NCBI RefSeq assembly: GCF_002561455.1
Contig: NZ_NTUP01000013.1
Location: 62,001 to 126,000 of the forward strand
Direction of reading: 5' to 3'
Length of the DNA: 64,000 bases
From: Bacillus sp. AFS015802
Lineage (GTDB): Bacteria > Bacillota > Bacilli > Bacillales > Bacillaceae_B
Below the pieces are notes generated by a model. It saw only the letters and a list, made by a program, of their open reading frames with translations. It ran no database searches and had not been told where the DNA came from. Shown in pieces: positions 28,660 to 37,572 of this stretch (position 1 is its first letter; every line of letters starts with the position of its first letter). The translations under genes and the position numbers were made by a program.

Positions 28660-29658
28660 TCAATGATACAAACCGATCTTTTGTTTGATTTCTTTCATAA
28701 AAGGGATGATTTTTTTTCTTGCCTTTTCGGCACCATTTTGCAGAATCTGATCCATTGCCTCTGTGTCACTTAACAATTCGTTATACCTGTCACGCGGTTC
28801 TTTCATAAACGAGTTCATCACAGAAAACAATTCTGCTTTTGCTTCTCCCCAGCCAATTCCGGAATGAAACCTCTGTCTCATTATTTCGGTTTGTTCTGAC
28901 GATGAGAATTCTTTATATAACGAAAAAATGACGGATGAGCCGGGATCCTTTGGTTCCTCGGGAAGAGAGGAATCCGTTTTAATTTTATTGATTAGTTTTC
29001 GAAGCTTGTTTGGTTCTTCGAATAATGGGATTGTATTGTTATAGCTTTTACTCATTTTTCGTCCATCAAGTCCCGGGAGGACAGACGTCTCCTCCTGTAT
29101 GCCATAGTCGGGAAGAACAAACGTTTCACCATATTGTTTATTAAAACTTTCCGCTATGTCCCTTGCAATTTCAACATGCTGAATTTGATCCTTTCCAACC
29201 GGAACTAATTCAGTTTGAAATAAAAGAATATCCGCTGCCATCAATATCGGATAGGTGTATACTCCCATGTTGACTCCAGAATCCACTTCTCTGCCACCAT
29301 TTTGATTTTCTTCAACTATTGATTTATACGCATGTGCCCGGTTCATTAGCCCTTTTGGTGCAAAACAAGATAGGATCCAGCTTAATTCAAAGATTTCCGG
29401 AACATCAGATTGACGGTAAAAAATCGCTCTATCTGGATTCAAGCCTAAAGCTAACCACGCTGCCGCCACCCCATAAGAAAGTTCTTTCATTTCAACGGGA
29501 TCATGGATCTTTGTTAAGCCATGATAATCCGCAACAAAATAAGCGGTGTTATAAGATTGATTCTCTGCCAAACCCAAGGCCGGTTTAATCGCACCGATAT
29601 AATTCCCTAAATGAATACGCCCTGTTGGTTTGATACCGGTCAAAACTTGTTTTTTCAT
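28660..29658 (-). CDS. trpS: Tryptophanyl-tRNA synthetase
   Basis: A 332-residue class I synthetase. The HIGH-type motif appears as PTGRIHLGN near residue 12, and KMSKS lies near 201-205. It charges tRNA-Trp. ATG at 29658 is seven bases after GGAGG; another ATG precedes it by one codon. The N-terminus (MKKQVLTGIKPTGRIH) differs from the usual Bacillus TrpRS as I recall it (MKQTIFSGIQPSG), so this could be an auxiliary second enzyme. Expression is controlled by the T-box upstream. The gene stands alone. Confidence 0.93.
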   Translation of the reverse strand: MKKQVLTGIKPTGRIHLGNYIGAIKPALGLAENQSYNTAYFVADYHGLTKIHDPVEMKELSYGVAAAWLALGLNPDRAIFYRQSDVPEIFELSWILSCFAPKGLMNRAHAYKSIVEENQNGGREVDSGVNMGVYTYPILMAADILLFQTELVPVGKDQIQHVEIARDIAESFNKQYGETFVLPDYGIQEETSVLPGLDGRKMSKSYNNTIPLFEEPNKLRKLINKIKTDSSLPEEPKDPGSSVIFSLYKEFSSSEQTEIMRQRFHSGIGWGEAKAELFSVMNSFMKEPRDRYNELLSDTEAMDQILQNGAEKARKKIIPFMKEIKQKIGLYH

Positions 29659-29689
29659 CATTATCCCTCCCTTAAATCATGAAAGAACA

Positions 29690-29955
29690 CAAAAAGGGCT
29701 TCCCATCCTTGTAAAAGGACGAGAAACCCGTGGTGCCACCTTCATTCGTTTACCTTCCGTAAACGCGCTTTTCATGTACAGAAGTTCAGACTTCTCTACA
29801 TTGTCTCTTTTACCGGTGAGACCATCCGCCATAACCTACTGTTTTCAGCCTGGTAGCTCCAAAGCCCATTCAACGACCTTCCCACACTGATTTCCACCAA
29901 CCATCAGCTCTCTGAAGTGTTTCGCTCGCCTACTCTTCTTTATCATTGCCGTTGC
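29690..29955 (-). ncRNA. T-box leader of trpS (tRNA-Trp sensing)
   Basis: On the minus strand the leader contains the Stem I motif AGAGAGCTGATGGTTGG, then GAA-TGG with the UGG specifier codon at 29866-29868, then TTTGGAGC. The conserved T-box region reads AAGGTGGCACCACGGG (complement of 29725-29740). A terminator at 29691-29729 pairs GGGTTTCTCGTCCTT with AAGGATGGGAAGCCC and ends in T5. Uncharged tRNA-Trp should stabilise the antiterminator and raise trpS expression. Confidence 0.93.
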
Positions 29956-30022
29956 AAGTATTTACTTGTTTCCATTATTTTAATGCATCGGAAAATAATG
30001 GTCAATAGGTGTTCGCATATGA

Positions 30023-30649
30023 TTATATTTCTTTCGAGGATAGAGGAAGAAAAAGCTTTATGCCTCTTTTATTAAAAGGAAGAAATTTCATATCCGCGAT
30101 CAGGTGACTGCTATACCCGATTACACACGCTTCGAATACTCCATCTATCATTAAGGAAGACTCCAGATAATGGGCAATCACACCATAAAAGATGATTCCA
30201 AGGACTGAGTGGGTATAACTGCGATGTGGAACGAATGAGGCAATGAAAATATATATCCCCAACAACCATAGCCACGTTTCATTCAATTGCCAACCGCATG
30301 CCGTCACGCCGATCCCGGTGATCATCAGCATCCTTCTCTGTGTGATGAAACTTGAGAGAATCATCATTCCGGCGCCATAACCGATCCCAAGCCACTGTTC
30401 TTTACCGATTCCTTCAAGATAGCTGTATACCATCATTAAAAAACCAATGATTTGTGCCACTGACCTGATCATTTTCGAGGAAAGAGTGACCCTGTTACTA
30501 AGCTTTCCATCAATATCCATATCAGGCATGAGCCCGGATACCCCGCCTATTGCAACAAGTGCTGCGGTTATATCCGGACCAGATCCAAATGAGTTGGCCA
30601 CAATAAATCCTGTTGCTGCCCCGATTGCCATATGTGCTGTGCCGTTCAA
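30023..30649 (-). CDS. YdjM-like membrane-bound metal-dependent hydrolase (DUF457)
   Basis: A 208-residue membrane protein of the YdjM/DUF457 family. It has several hydrophobic segments and the metal-type motifs HMAIG near the start, MPDMDIDG, HRSYTHS and HLIADM. It starts at TTG 30649, six or seven bases after AGGAGG (giving MNGTAHMAIGAATGF); a longer frame exists but has no site. B. subtilis ydjM is SOS-induced, but I see no LexA box upstream here. Function unknown. Confidence 0.7.
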   Translation of the reverse strand: MNGTAHMAIGAATGFIVANSFGSGPDITAALVAIGGVSGLMPDMDIDGKLSNRVTLSSKMIRSVAQIIGFLMMVYSYLEGIGKEQWLGIGYGAGMMILSSFITQRRMLMITGIGVTACGWQLNETWLWLLGIYIFIASFVPHRSYTHSVLGIIFYGVIAHYLESSLMIDGVFEACVIGYSSHLIADMKFLPFNKRGIKLFLPLSSKEI

Positions 30650-30746
30650 GTGTGACCTCCTACTCTCATATTTCATTATGTATGTACTAGATTACTATAA
30701 TAGCCTTTATACTCCTTATTGACTATGGGAAAGATGCATTAGTTTC

Positions 30747-31373
30747 TTAAAGTCGCCCTGATATCCGATTGATGATTTCTAAAAGATAGGATCTTTCGTG
30801 GGGGACGAAATGATGGTAACCCACCTTATGACCCAACCGTTGTTTTATCCCTTCCTTAGATATAAGAAATCCCTCTATATCGATTTCTTGTTTGACATCT
30901 AGAATGAGCGATTGAAAATCTTTCACCGTTGAACGGAAGATACCAGAGACTTCTTCCCGCTGAAGGTGAAATTGTTCATATGATACCGGCTTTGTGTAGA
31001 GAAATACGTTAGTAAACTCCCTGTCCGCCATTCCTTCTTGTAAGAGCTCCCCTTTTACGACTCCCAGAGGATGCAGTTCCTTAAACGGTACGGGTATCCC
31101 CAGCTCTTCATGGACTTCCCTCACACCGTCTTCGATCTTCTCATCAGCCAGTATATGGCCTGCAGCTGTAATATCCAAAAGGCCCGGGTAATCCTTTTTA
31201 TTGTCACTTCTTAATTGAAAATAAACAAAGCTTTCCTTTCTGCTGTCATCATAATGGGCAAGCCAACAGTGAAAGGTCTCATGCCAATACCCTTTTGCAT
31301 GAACCTCTGACCGGCTTGCCACTCCAATCCTAATACCATTACCGTCCAAGACGGCCAGTTTTTCGGTCTCCAC
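30747..31373 (-). CDS. Nudix hydrolase
   Basis: A 208-residue protein with a complete Nudix box, GHILADEKIEDGVREVHEEL (G-x5-E-x7-RE-V-x-EE-x-G), near residues 74-97. The N-terminal fold, with ETFHCWLAHYD, is like isopentenyl-diphosphate-isomerase-type Nudix proteins. It presumably hydrolyses a nucleoside diphosphate derivative. GTG at 31373 has GGAGGG six bases upstream and follows the HAD gene by 22 bases, so they are probably one operon. Confidence 0.85.
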   Translation of the reverse strand: METEKLAVLDGNGIRIGVASRSEVHAKGYWHETFHCWLAHYDDSRKESFVYFQLRSDNKKDYPGLLDITAAGHILADEKIEDGVREVHEELGIPVPFKELHPLGVVKGELLQEGMADREFTNVFLYTKPVSYEQFHLQREEVSGIFRSTVKDFQSLILDVKQEIDIEGFLISKEGIKQRLGHKVGYHHFVPHERSYLLEIINRISGRL

Positions 31374-31395
31374 GAAATCCCTCCTCTGCTTTATA

Positions 31396-32052
31396 TCATT
31401 TAACCTTTTCCAAATAATCTTTGATTTCCATCAGATCATGGACCACAATGTCTGCTTCAAGCAATTCGTTTTCCTGTGAAAAATCAAAGGCACAGCCGAT
31501 TGAAAGAAACTGATTCTCCTCAGCCCCTTTGAAGTCCGATTTTCTATCACCGATCACCACCCCGTGAGTGAGGCCATGATTCTCCTTCACTTTGCGCAGT
31601 AACTCACCCTTATCCTTTGATTCAATCTCCTGGATGCTGTACCAGGAAGAAATCCATTGATCCAACGAGTAATATTTCACGATCGCATCCAAATAATGAG
31701 GATAACCATTGCTTGCCACAAAGATTGGAAACCCTCTTGCGGCCAAATAGGCCAACAGGTCCTCTGTATGGGGATAGAGAGCCCCCATCCCACTTAAGAT
31801 GTTTTCAATCAGCTTATCTTGAAATATCTCATTCACTTTTTCATGTACGTGTATGGCGTGATGAGGTAAAAGGGTCTCCCATACAACAGAAAGGGGAACC
31901 CCCATGATTTCCCTGCATTCTTTAAGGGGAGTATCCCCCTCCCACATCTCTTCATCTCTAAGTAATTGGAAGGTATCATGAAGTGAAGCTTCCAGTATGC
32001 GGTTGGTTTGAAATAACGTACCATCCATGTCAAAAATCATTGCAGCTTTCAT
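31396..32052 (-). CDS. HAD-superfamily phosphatase
   Basis: A 218-residue HAD hydrolase with motif I IFDMDGTLFQT at the N-terminus, motif II VASNGYPH, and motif III/IV VVIGDRKSDFKGA. The cap between motifs I and II is helical, as in phosphoglycolate-phosphatase-like enzymes. AAGGAG lies seven bases before ATG 32052. It is co-transcribed with the Nudix gene, which suggests nucleotide or metabolite clean-up. The substrate is unknown. Confidence 0.85.
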   Translation of the reverse strand: MKAAMIFDMDGTLFQTNRILEASLHDTFQLLRDEEMWEGDTPLKECREIMGVPLSVVWETLLPHHAIHVHEKVNEIFQDKLIENILSGMGALYPHTEDLLAYLAARGFPIFVASNGYPHYLDAIVKYYSLDQWISSWYSIQEIESKDKGELLRKVKENHGLTHGVVIGDRKSDFKGAEENQFLSIGCAFDFSQENELLEADIVVHDLMEIKDYLEKVK

Positions 32053-32213
32053 TATATTCTCCTTCATTCCCATTCGTACAATCAGAATCTTTCATGATCC
32101 ATTCTGAACTTTTCGGATAGGCTCGACTAAAGCCTCTCTTATCATATCAAATTCAGGACCATTTTGAAGCAATCATCAAAGGTATTCATTGCCCTTTAGC
32201 GGACTTCTCAGCC

Positions 32214-32252
32214 AAAAAAAAGACACTTGAGAACTTCCTCTTGTGTCTTTTT
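32214..32252 (-). terminator. Terminator of the 59-residue membrane protein gene
   Basis: AAAAAGACAC pairs with GTGTCTTTTT around a loop of about 16 bases that can extend the stem, with T-runs on both strands. Confidence 0.7.
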
Positions 32253-32276
32253 ACTTTCAAAGTATTTTCCGTTTTT

Positions 32277-32456
32277 CTAAGACGCGTTTGGAAGGTAAAA
32301 GAGGACCGTCAACATCATGCCGATCACAGAGAAAATTACAATCGTGACTGCCACCGACCGGTGATACTTCGAAACATGTTTCTTCTTTGACACGTTAAAA
32401 AACGTAAATGCCATTAACGAAAGAACAAACAAAGCTATAAACAAGAGCTCGCTCAT
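32277..32456 (-). CDS. Small two-helix membrane protein
   Basis: A 59-residue protein, MSELLFIALF onward, with two hydrophobic helices (about 3-20 and 36-55) joined by a basic loop (SKKKHVSKYHR). AAAGGGA lies about eight bases before the ATG, and a terminator follows. I do not recognise the family. Confidence 0.6.
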   Translation of the reverse strand: MSELLFIALFVLSLMAFTFFNVSKKKHVSKYHRSVAVTIVIFSVIGMMLTVLFYLPNAS

Positions 32457-32569
32457 GGACAATCCCTTTCTTTAGTAAGGTGTATACATCTATACTATAT
32501 GAGAACACTTTACCATAATTTCTTATTCAACAAAAATGATTAAACCCATCTGGATATTTCAAGTAATCG

Positions 32570-33784
32570 TCAGAAATAAAAATAGAGCCACGGGGGAGTT
32601 TTTTGCAAAGCTTTTTCCCAGGACGGTAACTCGTTAAAAGCTTGCTCCGTCAACTTTTCACTATCCTTTATATCTTCTTTGATGAGGGACTCCAAACGCC
32701 TGGCAACTTCTTCGTCCCGGATGATGCAGTTGCCCTCATCATTTAAATAAAAGCTTCTCGGATCCCAATTCGCTGTCCCGACGTCTGCCCATTCATGATC
32801 AATGACCATGACCTTGCCATGGAAGAAACCTTTTTGATACAGGTAAAGATTCACTCCCTCTTTCAAGAGGCCCTTTTCAATCCGGTAGCTCGGGGGCTTG
32901 GTAAACCAGGCATCTGTATGATCAGGTACAAGGATATTCACCTTCACCCCTCTTTTGACAGCGTTTTTTAATGCAGTGATCAGTTTATTGTTTGGGATAA
33001 AGTAGGGGGTAGTAATGGTCACACTCTGTTCTGCTTCATCGATCCATTCGGTGGTTCTTTCGACCAGACCGTCTCCCGTAGAAAAGAGAAAATGAACATT
33101 GCCTCCCAAGCTGTCATTGGAGGTGTATGGATCGTGATCACTCTTCATCCTTTCCCCACCGTCCTCATCCCAATCCGTCTTGAACTGCCTATATACTTCT
33201 TTTCCTGCATCGCCTGTCATCCGTAGGTGGTAATCTCTCCAATAGCCCAGCTTCGGATCTTTCCCAAGATATTCATCACCCATATTGAAGCCTCCGATAT
33301 AGGCAATTTTCTCATCTATGGAGATAAGCCTGCGATGGTTCCGGTGGTGAAGGGAATAGAAGGCGTTTTTAAAGGAAATGGGCCTGCTTTTCAGGACCTT
33401 CACCCCGCCCTTTTTCAGTTTCCTGATTGTATCCCGATGGATATCAGATCCAATAAAGTCGACGGACAAGCGGACGTCTACCCCTTTTTGAGCCTTTTCA
33501 ATCAATAAGTCAAAAAAACGATTGGAGACTACATCATCCCGAATGATAAAAAAGTGGATCCATACGTGATTCTCAGCATGCTCGATATCTTCAAATAGGT
33601 TTTCATAAAAGCTTTTTCCCGTATTAAAGATATCGATTGAAGCGTTCCTTGAAAGCGTCTCCGTGATCGGGTGAGTCTCTGTATAGTTTTTCATCCCCTG
33701 TCTTACATCCCAGTTCATAATGAGGATGAATAGGATGGAAAAACCAGCGAACATCACAAATCCCTTTACTCCTTTTTTCAACAT
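32570..33784 (-). CDS. Cardiolipin-synthase-like phospholipase D protein
   Basis: A 404-residue protein with one N-terminal membrane helix and two PLD domains. The second HKD motif is canonical, HGKVMVID-x-GTANWD-type, near residue 325. The first reads HRRLISID near residue 155, so the usual HKD lysine is replaced by arginine (codon AGG). The family (B. subtilis YwjE, YwiE, ClsA) condenses two phosphatidylglycerols into cardiolipin. The substitution may lower or change activity. It is monocistronic. Confidence 0.85.
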   Translation of the reverse strand: MLKKGVKGFVMFAGFSILFILIMNWDVRQGMKNYTETHPITETLSRNASIDIFNTGKSFYENLFEDIEHAENHVWIHFFIIRDDVVSNRFFDLLIEKAQKGVDVRLSVDFIGSDIHRDTIRKLKKGGVKVLKSRPISFKNAFYSLHHRNHRRLISIDEKIAYIGGFNMGDEYLGKDPKLGYWRDYHLRMTGDAGKEVYRQFKTDWDEDGGERMKSDHDPYTSNDSLGGNVHFLFSTGDGLVERTTEWIDEAEQSVTITTPYFIPNNKLITALKNAVKRGVKVNILVPDHTDAWFTKPPSYRIEKGLLKEGVNLYLYQKGFFHGKVMVIDHEWADVGTANWDPRSFYLNDEGNCIIRDEEVARRLESLIKEDIKDSEKLTEQAFNELPSWEKALQKTPPWLYFYF

Positions 33785-33885
33785 GAGAACTCCCCTCCCT
33801 CGCTATGTACTAGTATCTTTTGTCTAAGGGAGGGGACTATGCATCCTCGGTTAAAGTTTATCATCCAGTTCAGTCAATCAAAGTC

Positions 33886-33916
33886 AAAAAAAGCGTCAAC
33901 GCTATGTCGACGCTTT
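33886..33916 (-). terminator. Terminator of the vanZ-like gene
   Basis: On the minus strand AAAGCGTC pairs with GACGCTTT around a loop of about 11 bases and is followed by a T-run. Confidence 0.75.
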
Positions 33917-33921
33917 CACCT

Positions 33922-34467
33922 TTATTTCTTATTTATTACCAGCAACTTATATATATAATGGGCGATGACAAATAGTATGCCTCCAACGAATGATCCCAGT
34001 GTATTCATTATCCAGTCGTCAATATCCGTTGCTCTTCCCAAGGGCAGATAATATTGGGCGAGCTCAATTCCAAAGGAAAACATCCCCCCTAAGAACGTGA
34101 CCATTAAAATGAGTTGTTTCGAGTGTCTCATCCACCATGCGAGAAAAAAGGTGAAAGGAATAAATAACACAATATTGGCCAGGAGATTCCGAATCGGCAC
34201 ATCCAAATGATTTCTGTAAATTAAATTCAACTTAAGATTGGAAAAAGGATCGAAATTCACGGACCCCTCGGACACGTTTTCCAGGGGAGTCAAGGTGATC
34301 AAACAGATGCCCCCTATTGAGATACAAGTAAATAATACAGGAAGTAAATTCATCCATCTGCCCTTCCCTCTTCTTTTTTTCCAAAAGGAGATCGCAAAGA
34401 TAAGGGTAACCGTCAGAATGATCATAATTGGAAGAACCCAGCCAAATGCGCTCCATAATTCTTTCAT
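33922..34467 (-). CDS. VanZ-family membrane protein
   Basis: A 181-residue protein with about five membrane segments and the VanZ pattern: RNLLANIVLFIPF near residue 92, IELAQYYLPLGRATDIDDWIMNTLG near residue 133. VanZ in enterococci gives low-level teicoplanin resistance; the role of chromosomal relatives is unknown. The ribosome site is weak. It lies between the cardiolipin-synthase-like gene and selB with no clear operon link. Confidence 0.8.
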   Translation of the reverse strand: MKELWSAFGWVLPIMIILTVTLIFAISFWKKRRGKGRWMNLLPVLFTCISIGGICLITLTPLENVSEGSVNFDPFSNLKLNLIYRNHLDVPIRNLLANIVLFIPFTFFLAWWMRHSKQLILMVTFLGGMFSFGIELAQYYLPLGRATDIDDWIMNTLGSFVGGILFVIAHYIYKLLVINKK

Positions 34468-34549
34468 AATTTCCGAATCCTACTTTCCTCTATGCTGCAG
34501 ACCAATCAGCAACATTTCTCTTTTAATAGCTTTTATCAACAAGAGCATT

Positions 34550-36454
34550 TTATATTTCAAACTTCCTTTTCAACCCTTTGTCCATAAAGCCAATCCACTT
34601 GCGTTTTTCGTCAATACGAACCGTTAAGCCTTCCTTATCAAGCTTTTCTAAAAACGGGATCATATATTTTCTGGATAAGCCCAATACTTCTTTCGCTTCT
34701 CCTACATGAAATGTTTCATCTGTATGCTGCTTCAAACGAAATAATGCATCGTTATAGACCTTAATTGAGTATGAAATCCGCTCATCCAAAGGTACTATTT
34801 TCTTCTCTTGCACGAAAAAATGATAAAAGTCCGAGTGCCATTTCTCGGGAATCCCAACCTGTTTAAAATACTCTTCCATGTCACGCACCTGTGTTCCGTC
34901 ACGTTCCAGTGAAACGAGTAGCTGACTGCACCTTTTCTCCCATTCAGGGGGGAGACGGGGGAAGAAGCCGTCTAAATGAACAACTCCATTTTCTTGCCCA
35001 TACCTCCCTTGCTCCAATGCATAATCTACCAGAGCCCCAGGATATTCACTCAAGTGTTGTTTTAATTCCCCTCGATTGACTCCCTTTAATAACGGGAAAT
35101 CATCATGAAATTTTGTGAGGATTTGGTCAAGCATATTCTGGCATTCTTTAACGATCTTACGGTGGGTAATGGTTGAATCGGAAAGGTGGATCCAGTCCTT
35201 TTCCTGTAGTGATTCATCCAATCTTTCTTCTTGAAGGGAGACTTCTTTCATTAAAAAGTCCCTCCTTACAGATTTATGTCGATCAAGTACTTTTAGCACC
35301 CGTTCACCTGGCGTCCCGTCCATTTCGGATTGAAGGAAAGCAATCGTCTCTTCCCCAAACGGGTATTTGCCCCCGTTCGGCTTGATGATCCATCCACCAC
35401 CGATCGTTTCAACCGGTGATGGTCTTCTGACAATAAACCGGTCACCCCTTTTAACCACGATGTGTTCATCAAGACGAATCTGACATAGGATCGTGTCGGT
35501 GTCAGCATGCACCTTATTTCGATCAAAGAATACAAGCTTACCCATGACCTCAGAAGTCCCTGAGTGAACCATGACCGTCATTCTTTGCCTGATATCATAT
35601 TGGGATGCATTCAACACCTTGAGGGAGACGTCAATGGTGTTCGTTATAAAAAAATGAGTGGAGCTGACAAGTACATTTCCCCGTTTAAGCTCTTTATAGT
35701 CCACTCCGGAAAGATTGACAGCAGCCCGTTGACCTGCGTATCCCTTTTCGGCCTTGTGATGATGTACTTGTATTTGTTTCGCTCTTGTATGTATCCCTTG
35801 TGGCAGGACACTCAGTTCCTGACCCGTTTCCAAACTTCCTTCATAGATGGTCCCTCTGACCACAGCTCCCTGCCCCTTTATCGTAAAGACCTGATCGATG
35901 GGTAATCGAAAATCACCGGAAGTATCCCTTGAAGGCATCTTCTTCAAAGAAGAAATGATCGCTTCTTTAAGTTCAACCACCCCTTCTCCCGTTACACTAT
36001 CCGCTAACAGAATCGGAGAACCTTCAAAAACCGTATCCTTCAATTCTTCGATTACTTCTTCACGGGCCATCTCCCTTAAATCTTCTTCAACTTTAGCCGT
36101 TTTCGTCAGAACTACGATGCCTTGTCTTATTCCTAAAAGGGACAGAATATCAAGATGCTCCTTTGTTTGAGGCATCACACCTTCATCAGCGGCGACAACA
36201 AGGATGACCAGATCAATTCCTGCCACACCTGCAATCATCTGCCTGATGAAACGCTCATGACCGGGAACATCCACTACAGAGATTTCCATACCCTCATCCT
36301 GATATAAAGAGGCGAAGCCGGGTTCTATTGAGATTCTGCGCTCCTTTTCCTCTTTAAGACGATCCGTATCTACAGACGTAAGTGCCTTTGTGAGAGTCGT
36401 TTTTCCATGATCGATATGTCCGGCCATCCCAATCGTGTAATATCTTTTCCTCAT
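34550..36454 (-). CDS. selB: Selenocysteine-specific elongation factor SelB
   Basis: The protein (about 634 residues) starts MRKRYYTIGMAGHIDHGKTT, with GTPase motifs GHIDHGKT, DVPGHERF and a degenerate TKTAK in place of NKxD. EF-Tu-like domains II and III follow (about 175-335), with FTIKGQGAVVRGT. The C-terminal 290 residues hold winged-helix domains that bind the SECIS hairpin in mRNA. This C-terminal extension separates SelB from EF-Tu. GGGAGG lies very close to the ATG, so initiation may be weak or coupled to a small upstream frame. selA and selD are not adjacent, but a tRNA-Sec gene lies at 47.4 kb. Confidence 0.93.
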   Translation of the reverse strand: MRKRYYTIGMAGHIDHGKTTLTKALTSVDTDRLKEEKERRISIEPGFASLYQDEGMEISVVDVPGHERFIRQMIAGVAGIDLVILVVAADEGVMPQTKEHLDILSLLGIRQGIVVLTKTAKVEEDLREMAREEVIEELKDTVFEGSPILLADSVTGEGVVELKEAIISSLKKMPSRDTSGDFRLPIDQVFTIKGQGAVVRGTIYEGSLETGQELSVLPQGIHTRAKQIQVHHHKAEKGYAGQRAAVNLSGVDYKELKRGNVLVSSTHFFITNTIDVSLKVLNASQYDIRQRMTVMVHSGTSEVMGKLVFFDRNKVHADTDTILCQIRLDEHIVVKRGDRFIVRRPSPVETIGGGWIIKPNGGKYPFGEETIAFLQSEMDGTPGERVLKVLDRHKSVRRDFLMKEVSLQEERLDESLQEKDWIHLSDSTITHRKIVKECQNMLDQILTKFHDDFPLLKGVNRGELKQHLSEYPGALVDYALEQGRYGQENGVVHLDGFFPRLPPEWEKRCSQLLVSLERDGTQVRDMEEYFKQVGIPEKWHSDFYHFFVQEKKIVPLDERISYSIKVYNDALFRLKQHTDETFHVGEAKEVLGLSRKYMIPFLEKLDKEGLTVRIDEKRKWIGFMDKGLKRKFEI

Positions 36455-36468
36455 CCTCCCACCACTCT

Positions 36469-36618
36469 CTATGTTTTCTTTTTGAATCTGAAAATCAGCA
36501 CTCCTGCCATGATGGCAAAGCAAATCCCAAACAGAATCCCTTTCCATACTTCCCCTTCAGAAAAGGATTTCACCACCCAGATAAAAATAAATAATGAGAT
36601 TAATACGTCAAAAATCAG
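36469..36618 (-). CDS. Possible small membrane protein upstream of selB
   Basis: A 45- to 49-residue frame with two hydrophobic stretches (IFDVLISLFIFIWVV and ILFGICFAIMAGVLIF) ends in RFKKKT and stops 14 bases before the selB start. The composition looks like a real two-helix membrane peptide. There is no ATG, GTG or TTG start: AAAGGA is followed by ATA-CTG-ATT, so a CTG or ATT start would be needed. Call it tentative. If translated it could couple to selB. Confidence 0.3.
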   Translation of the reverse strand: MIFDVLISLFIFIWVVKSFSEGEVWKGILFGICFAIMAGVLIFRFKKKT

Positions 36619-36827
36619 TATTCCTTTAGAATTTCGAATATATATTCACCTGCTGTCCTTTAAGCTGTAGATTCTTTCACTTTATCATGTTTCTTCATCA
36701 ATGCTCCACCATGGCGATATTCACCCGTCAAAAGGACGTTTTGAACCGCGTATGGATCCCTACCGGCTTCCAACCCCATTATATTTATTATAAGCGTTAC
36801 AATCCCGATATCGGAATGGGAAATGAT
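36619..36827 (-). other. Spacer with a short uncertain open frame
   Basis: Between the sco terminator and the small selB-proximal frame there is an open frame of about 39 codons (ATG at 36779, stop at 36660) with a soluble, basic product ending KESTA. TATAAT-like sequence lies just upstream but no ribosome site does. I cannot say whether it is coding. Confidence 0.3.
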
Positions 36828-36863
36828 AAAAAAAAGAGAATCACCTGACATTCTGTGATTCTC
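36828..36863 (-). terminator. Terminator of the sco gene
   Basis: On the minus strand GAGAATCAC pairs with GTGATTCTC around a ten-base loop and is followed by a T8 run. Confidence 0.85.
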
Positions 36864-36873
36864 CCTGAAAAAA

Positions 36874-37470
36874 CTATTCAGATCCTTCTTTGATTAATGT
36901 TTTCATATCTTGAACAATTTCGTCATAAGGAACATCACTATTGCCACTGTAGGTTTTGACCACTGTACCTTCCTGGTTCACCAGGTAGAAGCTCGTCCCA
37001 TGGATCATCTGATCTGAATTGGGGTCGTCCGCTACGATCGAACGGAATGAATGCTCGGCAAGATCCTTCACTTCATCAAATTTGTAGCCCGTTAAAAGAT
37101 CCCATTTACTCGTGTCTGCTTCAAAGTTCGATATGTATTCTTTCAATGCGTCTGGCGTATCTTTTTCAGGATCTACACTGAAGGAAACTATTTTGTAATC
37201 CTTTACACCCTCTTCTTTAAGCCTCTTCTGTAACTTAGTCAAGTTGAACGTCATTGGGGGGCAAACTGTTTCGCAGCTGGTGAAAATGAAATCCGCAATC
37301 CATACCTGTCCTTTTAAATCCTTTAAGCTGACTGATTGATTATTCTGATTCGTATAGGAAAAATCCTTCACTTCATAATCTGTTTCTGCTTGAAAGTCAC
37401 TATTGCTGCAACCTGCAAGGAGAATCCCGATGATCGCCATCACCACAATGAACGTTTTGGTTTTTGACAT
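36874..37470 (-). CDS. Sco-family copper lipoprotein (cytochrome oxidase assembly)
   Basis: A 198-residue lipoprotein (lipobox LLAGC, Cys21) with a thioredoxin fold. The copper ligands are the CETVC pair near residue 66 and His in HGTSFYL near residue 154. Sco proteins deliver copper to the CuA site of cytochrome c oxidase; the B. subtilis homologue is YpmQ. GGAGGAG lies nine bases before the ATG. It is monocistronic, and no oxidase genes are nearby. Confidence 0.9.
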   Translation of the reverse strand: MSKTKTFIVVMAIIGILLAGCSNSDFQAETDYEVKDFSYTNQNNQSVSLKDLKGQVWIADFIFTSCETVCPPMTFNLTKLQKRLKEEGVKDYKIVSFSVDPEKDTPDALKEYISNFEADTSKWDLLTGYKFDEVKDLAEHSFRSIVADDPNSDQMIHGTSFYLVNQEGTVVKTYSGNSDVPYDEIVQDMKTLIKEGSE

Positions 37471-37572
37471 CTATATCTCCTCCGACTTCTATCTTTCTCT
37501 CCCATTCTATGTTAGTAAAAAGAGGATAAAAAAACAATTCCTACAGGGGATTTTCATTGTCTATTTTGTGAA

